This document shows positions 46,548 to 54,768 of a stretch of DNA of 64,000 nucleotides, in pieces. Made by a program: the position numbers and the translations under genes. How positions within the stretch are numbered: position 1 is the stretch's first letter; every line of letters begins with the position of its first letter. This stretch comes from Streptomyces sp. TLI_171 (GTDB lineage: Bacteria > Actinomycetota > Actinomycetes > Streptomycetales > Streptomycetaceae). The notes under the pieces are model-generated. The model did no database searches. It was not told the DNA's origin and was given only the letters and a program-made list of their open reading frames with translations. The stretch lies in NCBI RefSeq assembly GCF_003610255.1, contig NZ_RAPS01000001.1, forward strand, positions 2,542,001 to 2,606,000, read 5' to 3'.

Positions 46548-46620
46548 TGGAGCTAAGGAGAATCGAACTCCTGACCTATTGCATGCCATGCAATCGCTCT
46601 ACCAACTGAGCTATAGCCCC
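46548..46620 (-). tRNA. tRNA-Ala (GGC), copy 3
   Basis: Identical over 73 nt to copies 1 and 2 and the first transcribed of the three; only 38 bp separate it from copy 2, so these two are probably one transcript. CCA not encoded. Confidence 0.97.
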
Positions 46621-46728
46621 GCAGTTCCGCGACTCTCGCCCCCGGTTTCCCGTCTGCGTTCCTCGCTGCGAACGAGGAAGACTCTAGCTGGTCAGAGCCG
46701 GAACTGTGAAATCCGGGTCGGGCCGCCG

Positions 46729-47376
46729 TCAGGTCTCGTCGCCGATGACCGGCTGCGGCAGCGTCCCGGCGTTGTGCTCGAGCAGCCGCCAGCCACGCAC
46801 GCCCTGGCCGAGCACCGACCAGCAGCAGTTGGAGAGCCCGCCGAAGCGCTCCCACAACTGCGGCTCCATGCCCAGCAGTCGGCCGATCATGGTGCGGATC
46901 GTGCCGCCGTGGCTGACCACCACCAGGGTGCCGTTCTCGGGCAGCTTGTCCCACGCGTCCAGCACCACCGGGACGGCCCGGTCGGCCACCTCGGTGGCCA
47001 ACTCGCCGCCGCCGCGTCGGACCGGCTCGCCGTTCGCCCACGCCTCGTACTGCTCCGGGTAGCGGGCCCGGATCTCGGCGTTGGTCAGCCCCTGCCACTC
47101 CCCCGCGTAGGTCTCCCGCAGGCCCTCGTGGTGGTGCACCTCCAGGCCGGTGAGCGACGCGAGCTCGGCGGCCGTGCGCCGGGCCCGCATCAGGTCGGAG
47201 GAGACCAGCAGGTCCGGCCGGAGCCCGGCGAGCAGCCGGGCCGCTCGCTGGGCCTGGAAGATGCCCTGGTCGGTGAGGTCGATGTCAGTGGTCCCCTGGA
47301 ACCGCGATTCGAGGTTCCAGGAGGTCTGGCCGTGCCGCCACAGGACGAGACGCGGTCCGGCCGCGGCGCGGCTCAG
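46729..47376 (-). CDS. Histidine phosphatase, apparent CTG start
   Basis: A 215-residue member of the histidine phosphatase (phosphoglycerate mutase-like) superfamily: LVLWRHGQTSWN with the phospho-acceptor His15, LRETYAGEWQG and the second catalytic His in VVSHGGT. Substrate unknown. The frame has no ATG, GTG or TTG between the RHG motif and a point deep inside rsfS. The best start is CTG at 47376-47374, which overlaps the rsfS TGA (CTGA) and leaves the usual short N-terminus (LSRAAAGPRLVLWRHG). So it is coupled to rsfS. Confidence 0.88.
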   Translation of the reverse strand: MSRAAAGPRLVLWRHGQTSWNLESRFQGTTDIDLTDQGIFQAQRAARLLAGLRPDLLVSSDLMRARRTAAELASLTGLEVHHHEGLRETYAGEWQGLTNAEIRARYPEQYEAWANGEPVRRGGGELATEVADRAVPVVLDAWDKLPENGTLVVVSHGGTIRTMIGRLLGMEPQLWERFGGLSNCCWSVLGQGVRGWRLLEHNAGTLPQPVIGDET

Positions 47377-47810
47377 AGGTCGCCGCCGGAGACGGCGTTG
47401 CCCGCGGCGTCGGTCACCGCGTTCTCCGGCCGGTTGCTGGTCGCCAGCGCGTCCTTGGGGAGCGGCAGTTCGGGGCAGTCCTTCCACAGCCGGTCGAGCG
47501 AGTAGAAGGAGCGCTCCTCGGAGTGCTGGACGTGCACCACGATGTCCAGGTAGTCGAGGAGGATCCAGCGGCCCTCGCGCTCGCCCTCGCGGCGCACCGG
47601 CTTGGCGTCGAGCTGCTCGCGCAGCTGGTCCTCGATCTCCTCGGCGATCGCGCGGACCTGGCGGTCGTTGGCCGCCGAGGCGATCACGAAGGCGTCGGTG
47701 ATCGACAGCACCTCGCTGACGTCGAAGGCGATGATGTCGTGCGCCAGCTTGTCGGCCGCCGCCTGCGCGGCGACGGTGATCAGTTCCTGGCTTCGGTCGG
47801 TGACGGTCAC
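47373..47810 (-). CDS. rsfS: Ribosome silencing factor RsfS
   Basis: RsfS binds L14 and blocks 30S-50S joining when nutrients are short. The 145-residue protein carries the family core DRSQELITVAAQAAADKL, VLSITDAFVIASAANDRQVRAIAEEIE, GRWILLDYLDIVVHV and SFYSLDRLW. A GGAAGA site precedes the GTG at 47810. The last 25 residues are an extra tail. Its order with nadD and a histidine phosphatase is widely conserved. Confidence 0.95.
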   Translation of the reverse strand: MTVTDRSQELITVAAQAAADKLAHDIIAFDVSEVLSITDAFVIASAANDRQVRAIAEEIEDQLREQLDAKPVRREGEREGRWILLDYLDIVVHVQHSEERSFYSLDRLWKDCPELPLPKDALATSNRPENAVTDAAGNAVSGGDL

Positions 47811-47865
47811 GATGCTCTTCCGGATCGGCTGTGGGGATACCCCTCCAGGATCTCACGAACGCGCA

Positions 47866-47898
47866 GGGGCCCCCGAGCGTTTTCCGCCCGGGGGCCCC
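47866..47898 (-). terminator. Terminator between the LCP gene and rsfS
   Basis: Perfect 10-bp GC arms (47866-47875, 47889-47898), 22 nt after the LCP stop. Confidence 0.8.
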
Positions 47899-47919
47899 GA
47901 CAGCACCTTCGGCAGGTGG

Positions 47920-50043
47920 CTACTGCGTCTTCTGCGTCGGCTGGTAGTCCTTGCCGATCACCAGAACCAGGTCCGCGTTCTGCGTGTCCGTGACCTTCTT
48001 CACCGCGGAGTCCGGCAGCCCCAGGCTGGTCGCCAGGGTGAGCGCGGCCGGCTTCTTGGCCTCGTCGGTGTACCGGATCTCGGAGGTCGCCTGGTCGGGC
48101 GCCTTGGCTGTCGACGGCAGCGCGTCCATGCCCGCGCCGACCACCGCGGCCTGCGCCGCGGTCGCCGAGGTGTCGTTCCCGGAGGCGTTGACCAGGGTGA
48201 CCCGGGTGGAGCCGCCGGTGCCCTTGGCGCTGGTGACGGTGCCGCCCAGGATGTCCTTCACCTGCTTGCCGGCGGCGGCGTCGTCCAGGGTGCCGTCGGC
48301 CTTGGTGGTGAGCACCGCCGTGTTCAGGTGCCCGGCCTTCGCCTGCTCGGCGAGGTTGACCAGCACACCGGCCAGCGCGCTCTCCGGCAGCGACGGGTCG
48401 GCGACCGAGTTCATCCGGTGCACGTCGTCGGTGGCGTCCGCCAGCGTGGTCGGCATGGTCTTGATCACCGCTGCCATCACCTGCCCGAAGCGGGCGAGCT
48501 GGGCGCCCCGGTTCTCGCCGGGAGCCTGCAGGGTGGAGTAGGCGACCGCGGCCTGCCCGCTCAGCAGGACGTCCTTGCCCGCGGGAGCGAGCAGCTTGCC
48601 GTCCGGCTTGTTGTCCGCGTGCACCTCCGCGTTGGTGTCCACCTTGATCCCGCCCAGCTGGGAGACCAGCAGCAGCAGGTAGGGGGTGTCCAGCCGCCAG
48701 GTGCCGGCCACCGGTGCGCCGAGCACCGAGGAGAGCCCTTCGCGGGTGGCGGAGGCGCCGATCGCGTCCAGCGACTGGCCGAGGGTGGTGGTGGCGGAGT
48801 CGCCGTTGCTGGGCAGCTGAAGGGTGTCGGGCAGCAGCAGCACGGTCGCCTTCTGCCCGCCCCGGTCGTCGACCAGCAGCGCGGTGGTGACCTTGCCCTG
48901 CGGGTCACGCAGGTGCACCACGTTGACGAAGCGCCCGCCGGCCGCGGCCGTGGCGTCCCCGTCGCCGCCCAGCTTGCCGGTCCACCACAGGTAGCCCACG
49001 GCGCCGGAGGCCAGCACCGCCAGTACGACCAGCAGCGCGATCAGCCGGTTCCGCAGTCGCCGCCGGCGCTCGGCCCGCACCTCGCTGCGCGACTCGGCGA
49101 ACTTCAGCCAGTCGATGGCGTCCTCGGACTGCTCGGTCTCCTCGTCGACGAAGCTGAACTCGCCGGTGGTGTAGGAGTCGCCGCCCTTGGCCCTCGCCCG
49201 GGCCGCCGCCGCCCGCCCACCCACCTGCTCGGACGGCTCCTCGGTCGCCGAACCGGCTGCCGAACCGCCTGCCGAACCGCTCGCGGGTGCGGCGGCCCCC
49301 GGGCGCGGCCGGGGCGGAATCACCGCAGCGGTCGACGCGGCCATGGGCGGAGCGCTCGGCGCAGCGGTCGGCGGGGCGACCGGGCTGACCGGCTGCGCCT
49401 GCTGCTGGTAGAGCCCCTGCGCAGGCTGCTGCTGCGTGTAGTACGGGTCCTGGGCCTGCTGCCCGTACGGGTCCGCAGCGGGCCGGCCGTCGAACTGCCG
49501 TTCCTGGCCCGGCTGTTCGAACGCCTGCTGCTGGTACCCGGACTGCTCGTAGCCCGGCTGCTGGTAGCCGCCCTGGTCGTAACCCTGCTGCTCGTACCGG
49601 CCGTGCTCGTACCCGCGGGCCGGATACCCCGGCGCGGCCTGCTGCCCCCCGCCGTACGGGTCCTGCGGGTAGCCGGAGGCCTGCTGACCGTACTGCTGCT
49701 CACCGTACTGCTGCTGGCCGTGCCCCTGCTGCCGGCCGTACGGGTCGTACTGCTCGTACTGTTCGTGCGGCTGCCGCGCATGACCCTGCTGCTGCCCGTA
49801 CCCGCCCGGCTGCTCGTACCCGGGCTGCTCGTAGCCCTGCGCGTCGTAGCCCTGGCCGCCGTCGTAGCCCTGGCCGCCGTCGTAGCCGTCCGTCTCGTAG
49901 GGCTGCTGCTCGTGGGGCTGCTGTCCGTACGGCTGCTGCTCGTACCCCTGCTGGGGGTGGTAGCCGGGCTGCTGCGGGTACGGCGGCTGGGGCTGCTGGG
50001 GCCGCCGGCCGTACCAGCGGTCGTCGTCGGACGTTCCGGTCAC
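47920..50043 (-). CDS. pdtA: LytR-CpsA-Psr family protein, PdtA-like, with prion-like N-terminus
   Basis: LCP proteins attach glycopolymers to peptidoglycan. Of 707 residues, about 10-230 form a low-complexity region of Gln, Tyr, Gly and Pro (repeats such as GYEQP, GYDGGQ, PYGQQ); then a charged linker, one membrane helix (about 332-356), a diverged LCP domain (about 375-560) and a LytR_C domain (about 600-700). The position upstream of rsfS and downstream of nadD matches S. coelicolor SCO2578, reported as PdtA with a role in sporulation (recalled, unchecked). The GTG at 50043 has a GGGAGGGA site. Canonical LCP catalytic Arg/Asp positions were not clear to me. Confidence 0.8.
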   Translation of the reverse strand: MTGTSDDDRWYGRRPQQPQPPYPQQPGYHPQQGYEQQPYGQQPHEQQPYETDGYDGGQGYDGGQGYDAQGYEQPGYEQPGGYGQQQGHARQPHEQYEQYDPYGRQQGHGQQQYGEQQYGQQASGYPQDPYGGGQQAAPGYPARGYEHGRYEQQGYDQGGYQQPGYEQSGYQQQAFEQPGQERQFDGRPAADPYGQQAQDPYYTQQQPAQGLYQQQAQPVSPVAPPTAAPSAPPMAASTAAVIPPRPRPGAAAPASGSAGGSAAGSATEEPSEQVGGRAAAARARAKGGDSYTTGEFSFVDEETEQSEDAIDWLKFAESRSEVRAERRRRLRNRLIALLVVLAVLASGAVGYLWWTGKLGGDGDATAAAGGRFVNVVHLRDPQGKVTTALLVDDRGGQKATVLLLPDTLQLPSNGDSATTTLGQSLDAIGASATREGLSSVLGAPVAGTWRLDTPYLLLLVSQLGGIKVDTNAEVHADNKPDGKLLAPAGKDVLLSGQAAVAYSTLQAPGENRGAQLARFGQVMAAVIKTMPTTLADATDDVHRMNSVADPSLPESALAGVLVNLAEQAKAGHLNTAVLTTKADGTLDDAAAGKQVKDILGGTVTSAKGTGGSTRVTLVNASGNDTSATAAQAAVVGAGMDALPSTAKAPDQATSEIRYTDEAKKPAALTLATSLGLPDSAVKKVTDTQNADLVLVIGKDYQPTQKTQ

Positions 50044-50060
50044 GCCGTCCCTCCCGGGGA

Positions 50061-50738
50061 TCAAGGGCGGGCCGACGCGTACAGCGCCCGCTTGTGGATG
50101 TATCGGACCACGCCGTCCGGCACCAGGTACCAGATGGGTTCGCCCTTGGCGACGCGCACCCGGCAGTCGGTGGAGGAGATCGCGAGGGCGGGCACCTCGA
50201 CCAGCGAGACGCCGCCGACCGGCAGGCCGGTGTCGGAGAGAGTATGGCCCGGCCGGGTGCAGCCGATGAAGTGCGCGAGGCCGAAGAGTTCCTCGGAGGA
50301 GCGCCAGGAGATGATCTGGGCGAGCGCGTCGGCACCGGTGATGAAGAAGAGTTCGGCGTCGGGGTGCAGCGAGTGCAGCTCGCGCAGGGTGTCCACCGTG
50401 TAGGTGGGGCCCTGGCGGTCGACGTCGATCCGGCTGACCGAGAACTGCGGGTTCTCGGCGGTGGCGATCACCGTCATCAGGTAGCGGTCCTCGGCCGGCG
50501 AGACCTGCCGGTCGGACTTCTGCCAGGGCTGGCCGGTGGGGACGAAGATCACCTCGTCCAGGTGGAACGCGCTGGCCACCTCGCTGGCGGCGACCAGGTG
50601 CCCGTGGTGGATGGGGTCGAAGGTGCCACCCATCACTCCGAGCCGTCGCCTGCGCGGCGCGGCGCCCGCCGCCGGGGTGCTCGGCGCGACCGTGCCCGGC
50701 GCCGTCTCCGTCCCGGAGGTCTCGACCTGCTCTCTCAT
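50061..50738 (-). CDS. nadD: Nicotinate-nucleotide adenylyltransferase
   Basis: NadD joins NaMN and ATP to form deamido-NAD. The 225-residue protein has the nucleotidyltransferase motif [11 protein letters not shown] (37-47) and ISSTDCRVR near the C-terminus (ISSTxIR signature). About 30 Pro/Ala/Thr-rich residues precede the core. The ATG at 50738 follows an AAGG purine run; the frame is open further upstream without support. Its stop is 17 nt before the pdtA-like gene, so they form an operon. Confidence 0.95.
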   Translation of the reverse strand: MREQVETSGTETAPGTVAPSTPAAGAAPRRRRLGVMGGTFDPIHHGHLVAASEVASAFHLDEVIFVPTGQPWQKSDRQVSPAEDRYLMTVIATAENPQFSVSRIDVDRQGPTYTVDTLRELHSLHPDAELFFITGADALAQIISWRSSEELFGLAHFIGCTRPGHTLSDTGLPVGGVSLVEVPALAISSTDCRVRVAKGEPIWYLVPDGVVRYIHKRALYASARP

Positions 50739-51036
50739 GGCGCCACACCTTACGCGACCCGGATGTACCGGCGATTCCGCCCGTTCACGGACCGCGCACA
50801 CTCCATCCGGTGCCGACCGCCCCGGGGGCGGCGGCACACGGCGGCACACGTCGGCGACGCGGACGATCAACGGACAGCCCGCGAACGACCCGCGGCCGAC
50901 CCGCGGACGATCGGCGAACGGCCCACCGAGTGCCCACGGAAACCCCCGCGGAACCCCTCGCGGAGAACCCCACGGAGAACCCCCGCGGAAGCGCCACCGA
51001 ACAGCCGCGGAAGGCCCGCGGAAGACCCGCGGAGGG
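50739..51036. other. Gene-free stretch with degenerate CCGCGGAA-type repeats
   Basis: Between the small membrane gene and nadD. From about 50865 to 51036 units of the type CCCGCGGAA/CCCCGCGGAG recur about ten times at 12-20 bp; before this GGCGGCACAC occurs twice in tandem (near 50831-50850). The nadD promoter must lie here, but I cannot point to it. Confidence 0.55.
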
Positions 51037-51186
51037 TCAGCGGTCGCGGTTGAAGCGGGTGGTGATGAACAGCATCAGCAGCAGGATGAACAGCGCCGAA
51101 CCGCCGGTCAGGTAGGGGTTGAGGCTGTCGTGGTTACCACCCTCCTCGGCGAGGCGGGCGAGGGCGGGCAGGGCGGAAGCGCTCAT
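51037..51186 (-). CDS. Small membrane protein, 49 aa
   Basis: [20 protein letters not shown] followed by a single membrane helix (about residues 26-42, [16 protein letters not shown]) and a basic end TTRFNRDR. Start ATG at 51186 with an AAGG purine run upstream. No family name known; a comparable tiny gene sits between nadD and the M48 gene in other streptomycetes as I recall. It may be a small regulatory or accessory membrane peptide. Confidence 0.7.
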   Translation of the reverse strand: MSASALPALARLAEEGGNHDSLNPYLTGGSALFILLLMLFITTRFNRDR

Positions 51187-51358
51187 GATCGGCGGGACCT
51201 TCTCGGCTCGGTGTGAGGACCAGGCGGTCACGGACCGTGCGGCCCGCGCGCTCATCGTACGGGGGCCAGACTCGCAACCGCGCGGCGGCCCACCGCGTCT
51301 GACCACCTGTGAGCCCTCCCGCGGCCCAACAGCCAAGGGCGAACCGCGCGGTGGCGGG

Positions 51359-51580
51359 TCAGCCGCGTTCCGCGCCCGCCTGCTCCTGCTCGCGCTCGGC
51401 CTCCCGCACCGCGGCCCGCGCGGCGTCGCGCTTGGCACCGTCGCGGCCGGCCCGGGCCAGCGCCCACACCAGCAGGGCGACGCCGACGAAGGAGCCGATC
51501 AGGATGAACCGCAGGAACAGGCCGGGGCCGTTCTCGTTGGAGATCGGTCCGGCGAGCTGGACCAGGTCGGCAGGGGACAT
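51359..51580 (-). CDS. Small membrane protein, 73 aa
   Basis: One membrane helix (about 20-40, LFLRFILIGSFVGVALLVWAL) followed by a charged, coiled-coil-prone tail (AKRDAARAAVREAEREQEQ). An AAGGAG site lies before the ATG at 51580; the upstream extension is unsupported. Function unknown. It is on the same strand as the 49-residue gene, 172 bp upstream of it. Confidence 0.7.
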   Translation of the reverse strand: MSPADLVQLAGPISNENGPGLFLRFILIGSFVGVALLVWALARAGRDGAKRDAARAAVREAEREQEQAGAERG

Positions 51581-51796
51581 CACGGGCTCCTTGTTCGGTA
51601 CGGCACAGCCAGAGTAGACCCGTTTACCGCCGCCCCTGCCCGGCACCCCCGGGCACTCGGAACGGCGGCCCGGACGGCGTAGCGTGGCCGCGGGGACGAG
51701 CCGTGGGGACGAGTACGCGCACAGCGACGTTGAAGTGGAAGCAGCGGGGGCCGGCCGAACGTGCCGGTGCCGGCGTCGATCCAGGAGAGGTACTCA

Positions 51797-52888
51797 ATGA
51801 CCGACATGACCAAGGGTTCTGCGCCGAGCCGTCGCCGCCAGCGGTTCCCGGAGATCTCCACCCGCGCCTGGGAGCACCCGGCGGACCGCTCCGGCCTGGT
51901 GGCGCTGCGCAAGCTGAGCGGCTTCGACGACATCCTGAAGAAGCTGGCCGGCCTGGTCTCCGAGCGCAGCGTGCGGCTGCTGTTCCTGGCGACGGCGGTC
52001 AAGACGTCGGAGCGTCAGTTCCCTGAGCTGTACGACATGGTGCGGGACGCCGCGTACGTGCTGGACCTCGACAAGGTCCCGGACCTGTACGTCACCCAGG
52101 ACCCGAAGGTCAACGCGTACTGCATCGGCATGGACACCCCGGTGATCGTGGTGACCACGGGGCTGGTCGAGCTGATGGACGAGGAGGAGCTGCGCGCGGT
52201 GATCGGCCACGAGGTCGGTCACGCGATGTCGGGGCACGCCGTCTACCAGACGATGCTGCTGATCCTGACCAACCTGGCGGCCCGGATCGGCTGGCTGCCG
52301 CTGGGCAACCTGGCGATCACCGCGGTGATCACCGCGCTCAAGGAGTGGTTCCGCAAGGCGGAGCTGTCCAGCGACCGGGCCGGTCTGCTGGCGGGCCAGA
52401 ATCTGCAGGCGTCGATGCGGGCGCTGATGAAGCTGGCCGGCGGCGCGCACATGGCCGAGATGAACGTGGACGCGTTCCTGGAGCAGGCCGCCGAGTACGA
52501 CAAGGCCGGCGACCTGCGCGACAGCGTGCTGAAGCTGCTTCAGGTGCTGCCGCAGACCCACCCGTTCGCGGTGGTGCGGGTGGCGCAGCTGAAGAAGTGG
52601 GCGGAGAGCGAGGAGTACCGCTCGATCATGGCGGGGGCGTACCCGCGCCGCACGGACGACCCGGACACCTCGGTCGGCGCGCAGTGGAAGGCCGCCGCCG
52701 ACTCGTACTCGCAGTCGATGAAGGACAGCAAGGACCCGCTGATGGGCCTGCTGCGCGACCTGGGCAACGGCGTCGGCACGGTCGGCGGAAAGCTCCGCGA
52801 AACCTTCACGGGTGCCGGCCGCACCAACGGGGGCAGCAACGGAAGCAGCAACGGGAGCACCAACGGCAGCGGCGGCGGCCAGGAGTGA
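51797..52888 (+). CDS. M48 family metalloprotease
   Basis: A 363-residue zinc peptidase with HEVGH at 138-142 (IGHEVGHAMSGHA) and the later KAELSSDRAG segment with the third zinc ligand. Only one hydrophobic stretch (about 150-185) is seen, so it is more like the YggG/BepA class than HtpX. The C-terminus is an Asn/Gly/Ser-rich disordered tail. ATG at 51797 with an AGGAGAGG site. It is in a spore-wall-related neighbourhood (pdtA, SCO2583/2584 types). Upstream, GGGGACGAG occurs twice (near 51692 and 51706). Confidence 0.9.
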   Translation: MTDMTKGSAPSRRRQRFPEISTRAWEHPADRSGLVALRKLSGFDDILKKLAGLVSERSVRLLFLATAVKTSERQFPELYDMVRDAAYVLDLDKVPDLYVTQDPKVNAYCIGMDTPVIVVTTGLVELMDEEELRAVIGHEVGHAMSGHAVYQTMLLILTNLAARIGWLPLGNLAITAVITALKEWFRKAELSSDRAGLLAGQNLQASMRALMKLAGGAHMAEMNVDAFLEQAAEYDKAGDLRDSVLKLLQVLPQTHPFAVVRVAQLKKWAESEEYRSIMAGAYPRRTDDPDTSVGAQWKAAADSYSQSMKDSKDPLMGLLRDLGNGVGTVGGKLRETFTGAGRTNGGSNGSSNGSTNGSGGGQE

Positions 52889-53947
52889 TCAGCCGGTTAT
52901 CGGCCCGAGCACCCCGCAGGACTGCCAGGCCGGGCGGCTGTGGTCGCCCGGGTCGACGGCGGGCGGGCTGCTCGGGCGGACGCCCGCCGCGGTGGCCAGC
53001 ACCGGCTGCAGGTAGGCGCTCTGCACGACCCCGCAGCTGGTGGGCCCGGCCTGCACGGCGGCGTCGACCACCCGCAGCCGGCCGGTGTCCAGGTCGGCGC
53101 GGTCGAGTTCGAAGTGCACCGCCCGCCGCACCGTGTAGAGGCTGACCGAGGGGTCACTGGTGGTGCCGGCCGGGCGCAGCGCGTAGACCAGGGTGTGGTC
53201 GGCGGTGACCTCCAGGGTGCCGCTGTCGAGTTCGGCGATCTGGATGCTGCCGCGGACCTTCACGGTGTCGGTGGCGAGCGCGACCTGCCCGGGGTCGAAG
53301 CGCACCATCCAGCCGGTGGCGGAGTGGTGCTGGTCGTCGCGCGGGGTGTTCACGCTGTCGTCGTACTGGGCGAGCTCGCCGGAGGTGAGCAGGTCGCGGA
53401 GCCCGCGGGTCTCGTTGGCGGTCACGGTGGCGGGGGTCAGTTCGGAGACCACCAGGTAGTGCTGGACGGAGGCCAGGGCGCGCTGCACGTCGGAGCCGGT
53501 GAAGTGGGCGGTGGCGGCGGCGGTGGGCACGCCGAGGCCGGCGGGGCCGTCGGCGTAGCCGGCCGGGAGTCCGGCGAACGGGTTCGCCGGGTCGGCGACC
53601 CCGGTGACCGTCCCGGCGGGGGCGAGCGGGGTCAGGCTGATGGTCAGCTGGGCACCGCTGGGCGGGGCGACCTGCCCGCGCGGGGAGCTGACCCCGAAGT
53701 ACACGGCCGCGGCGAACGCCAGCGCGACCAGCAGCAGCAGCGCGACGGCCTGGCGGGGCAGGGTGAACCAGCCCAGGCCGCGCGGCCGGGTGGCCCGGCC
53801 GAAGGCTCCCGCCAGCCGTTCCTTGGCGGACAGCTCCTGGATCCGGGCAGCCCGCACGAACGATTCGTCGAAGACGACGGACCGGAACTCGTCATCGTTG
53901 GAACCACCCTCGGGCGTGCCCCCAGGAGGCTCGCGCGGGTCACCCAT
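52889..53947 (-). CDS. SCO2583-type membrane protein
   Basis: 352 residues: cytoplasmic N-terminus with the segment DDEFRSVVFDESFVRAARIQ (shared with the next gene), one membrane helix (about 68-90) and a large exported domain with two Cys pairs near the end (TSCGVV, QSCGVL). From memory it corresponds to SCO2583; the shared N-terminus has a family name 'SCO2583/SCO2584 N-terminal domain'. Start ATG at 53947. It converges on the M48 gene, stop to stop with no gap. Confidence 0.75.
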   Translation of the reverse strand: MGDPREPPGGTPEGGSNDDEFRSVVFDESFVRAARIQELSAKERLAGAFGRATRPRGLGWFTLPRQAVALLLLVALAFAAAVYFGVSSPRGQVAPPSGAQLTISLTPLAPAGTVTGVADPANPFAGLPAGYADGPAGLGVPTAAATAHFTGSDVQRALASVQHYLVVSELTPATVTANETRGLRDLLTSGELAQYDDSVNTPRDDQHHSATGWMVRFDPGQVALATDTVKVRGSIQIAELDSGTLEVTADHTLVYALRPAGTTSDPSVSLYTVRRAVHFELDRADLDTGRLRVVDAAVQAGPTSCGVVQSAYLQPVLATAAGVRPSSPPAVDPGDHSRPAWQSCGVLGPITG

Positions 53948-54035
53948 GACACCAGGGTAGACTCGCCCGCCCGCCACGACGAGGGTACGCGGGTAACGAG
54001 CGTGCGACGGTGCGTGACGGCGCTCTGACCCGCCG

Positions 54036-54629
54036 TCAGCCGACGGGGGCGGCGACCGCGGGCGACGGCGTCCCGGCCTGGGTGGGCACCGCGCCCGGGC
54101 TGCTGCTCCCGCTGGTCGGCCGGGCGGGGGACTGCGGGGCCCCGCCGACGCCGCGGTAGATCGCGGCGACCGACAGGGCGACCAGGCCGATGCCCATCAC
54201 CAGCGCCAGGACCAGCGCCACCGGCCGGTGCCAGCGCTGCTGGGCGACCGTTCCGCCGCGCAGCGGGTCGAGGGCGCGCATCCGGAGCCGGCGGGTGCGC
54301 CGTTCCTGGCGGTCGCACCCCGACCACGGGTCGGGGTAGAAGCGGTCCTCGTCCAGGCCGCCGGGCAGCGGGCGCAGCTCCAGCGGCAGCGTCTCGCCCC
54401 CCGCGGCGATCTCGGTGGATTCGATGGATTCACGGCTCCGGCCCGCACCGGCCTGTTCCGGCTCGAGCCGGGCCTCGGCGGCGGCGAGTTGCCGCTCCCG
54501 GGCGCTGGGCTCGTGCACGGCGGCGGAGCGGACGAAGCTCTCGTCGAGGACCACGGTGGCGAACTCGTCGTCCGCATCACCGTGGTCGGCGCCGTCGGAG
54601 TACGGCGAGCCCCCCATATCCTCAGCCAC
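54036..54629 (-). CDS. SCO2584-type membrane protein (spore-wall-linked family)
   Basis: 197 residues: N-terminal domain DDEFATVVLDESFVRSAAVHEPSARERQ, central WSGCDRQERRTRRLRMRALDPLRGG, one membrane helix (about 140-160) and a short Pro/Ser/Thr-rich exterior. SCO2584 of S. coelicolor is reported to belong to the spore-wall synthesising complex (recalled, unchecked). It lies 88 bp upstream of its paralogue on the same strand and just downstream of proA. Confidence 0.75.
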   Translation of the reverse strand: MAEDMGGSPYSDGADHGDADDEFATVVLDESFVRSAAVHEPSARERQLAAAEARLEPEQAGAGRSRESIESTEIAAGGETLPLELRPLPGGLDEDRFYPDPWSGCDRQERRTRRLRMRALDPLRGGTVAQQRWHRPVALVLALVMGIGLVALSVAAIYRGVGGAPQSPARPTSGSSSPGAVPTQAGTPSPAVAAPVG

Positions 54630-54680
54630 GGATTCAATGTATTACCGGCCGGGGCGTTTGTCTGTGGGTCTCGCCGATCG

Positions 54681-54760
54681 GGTGCGGACGGGTACCGCAT
54701 TCGGCCCCGGCGGCCCGTCCGGACAAGAGCCCGAGCCGGGCCGGCCGGCCCGTCCGCACC
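54681..54760 (-). terminator. Long inverted repeat after proA
   Basis: Perfect 12-bp arms (54681-54692, 54749-54760) enclosing 56 nt that can fold further. It is 8 nt from the proA stop, so it may act as terminator. Confidence 0.5.
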
Positions 54761-54768
54761 GGGGGCGG

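Noticed and set aside
46137..46620. Three identical 73-bp units read as a repeat array or CRISPR
   Set aside because: Each unit folds into a complete tRNA-Ala cloverleaf; spacing is irregular.
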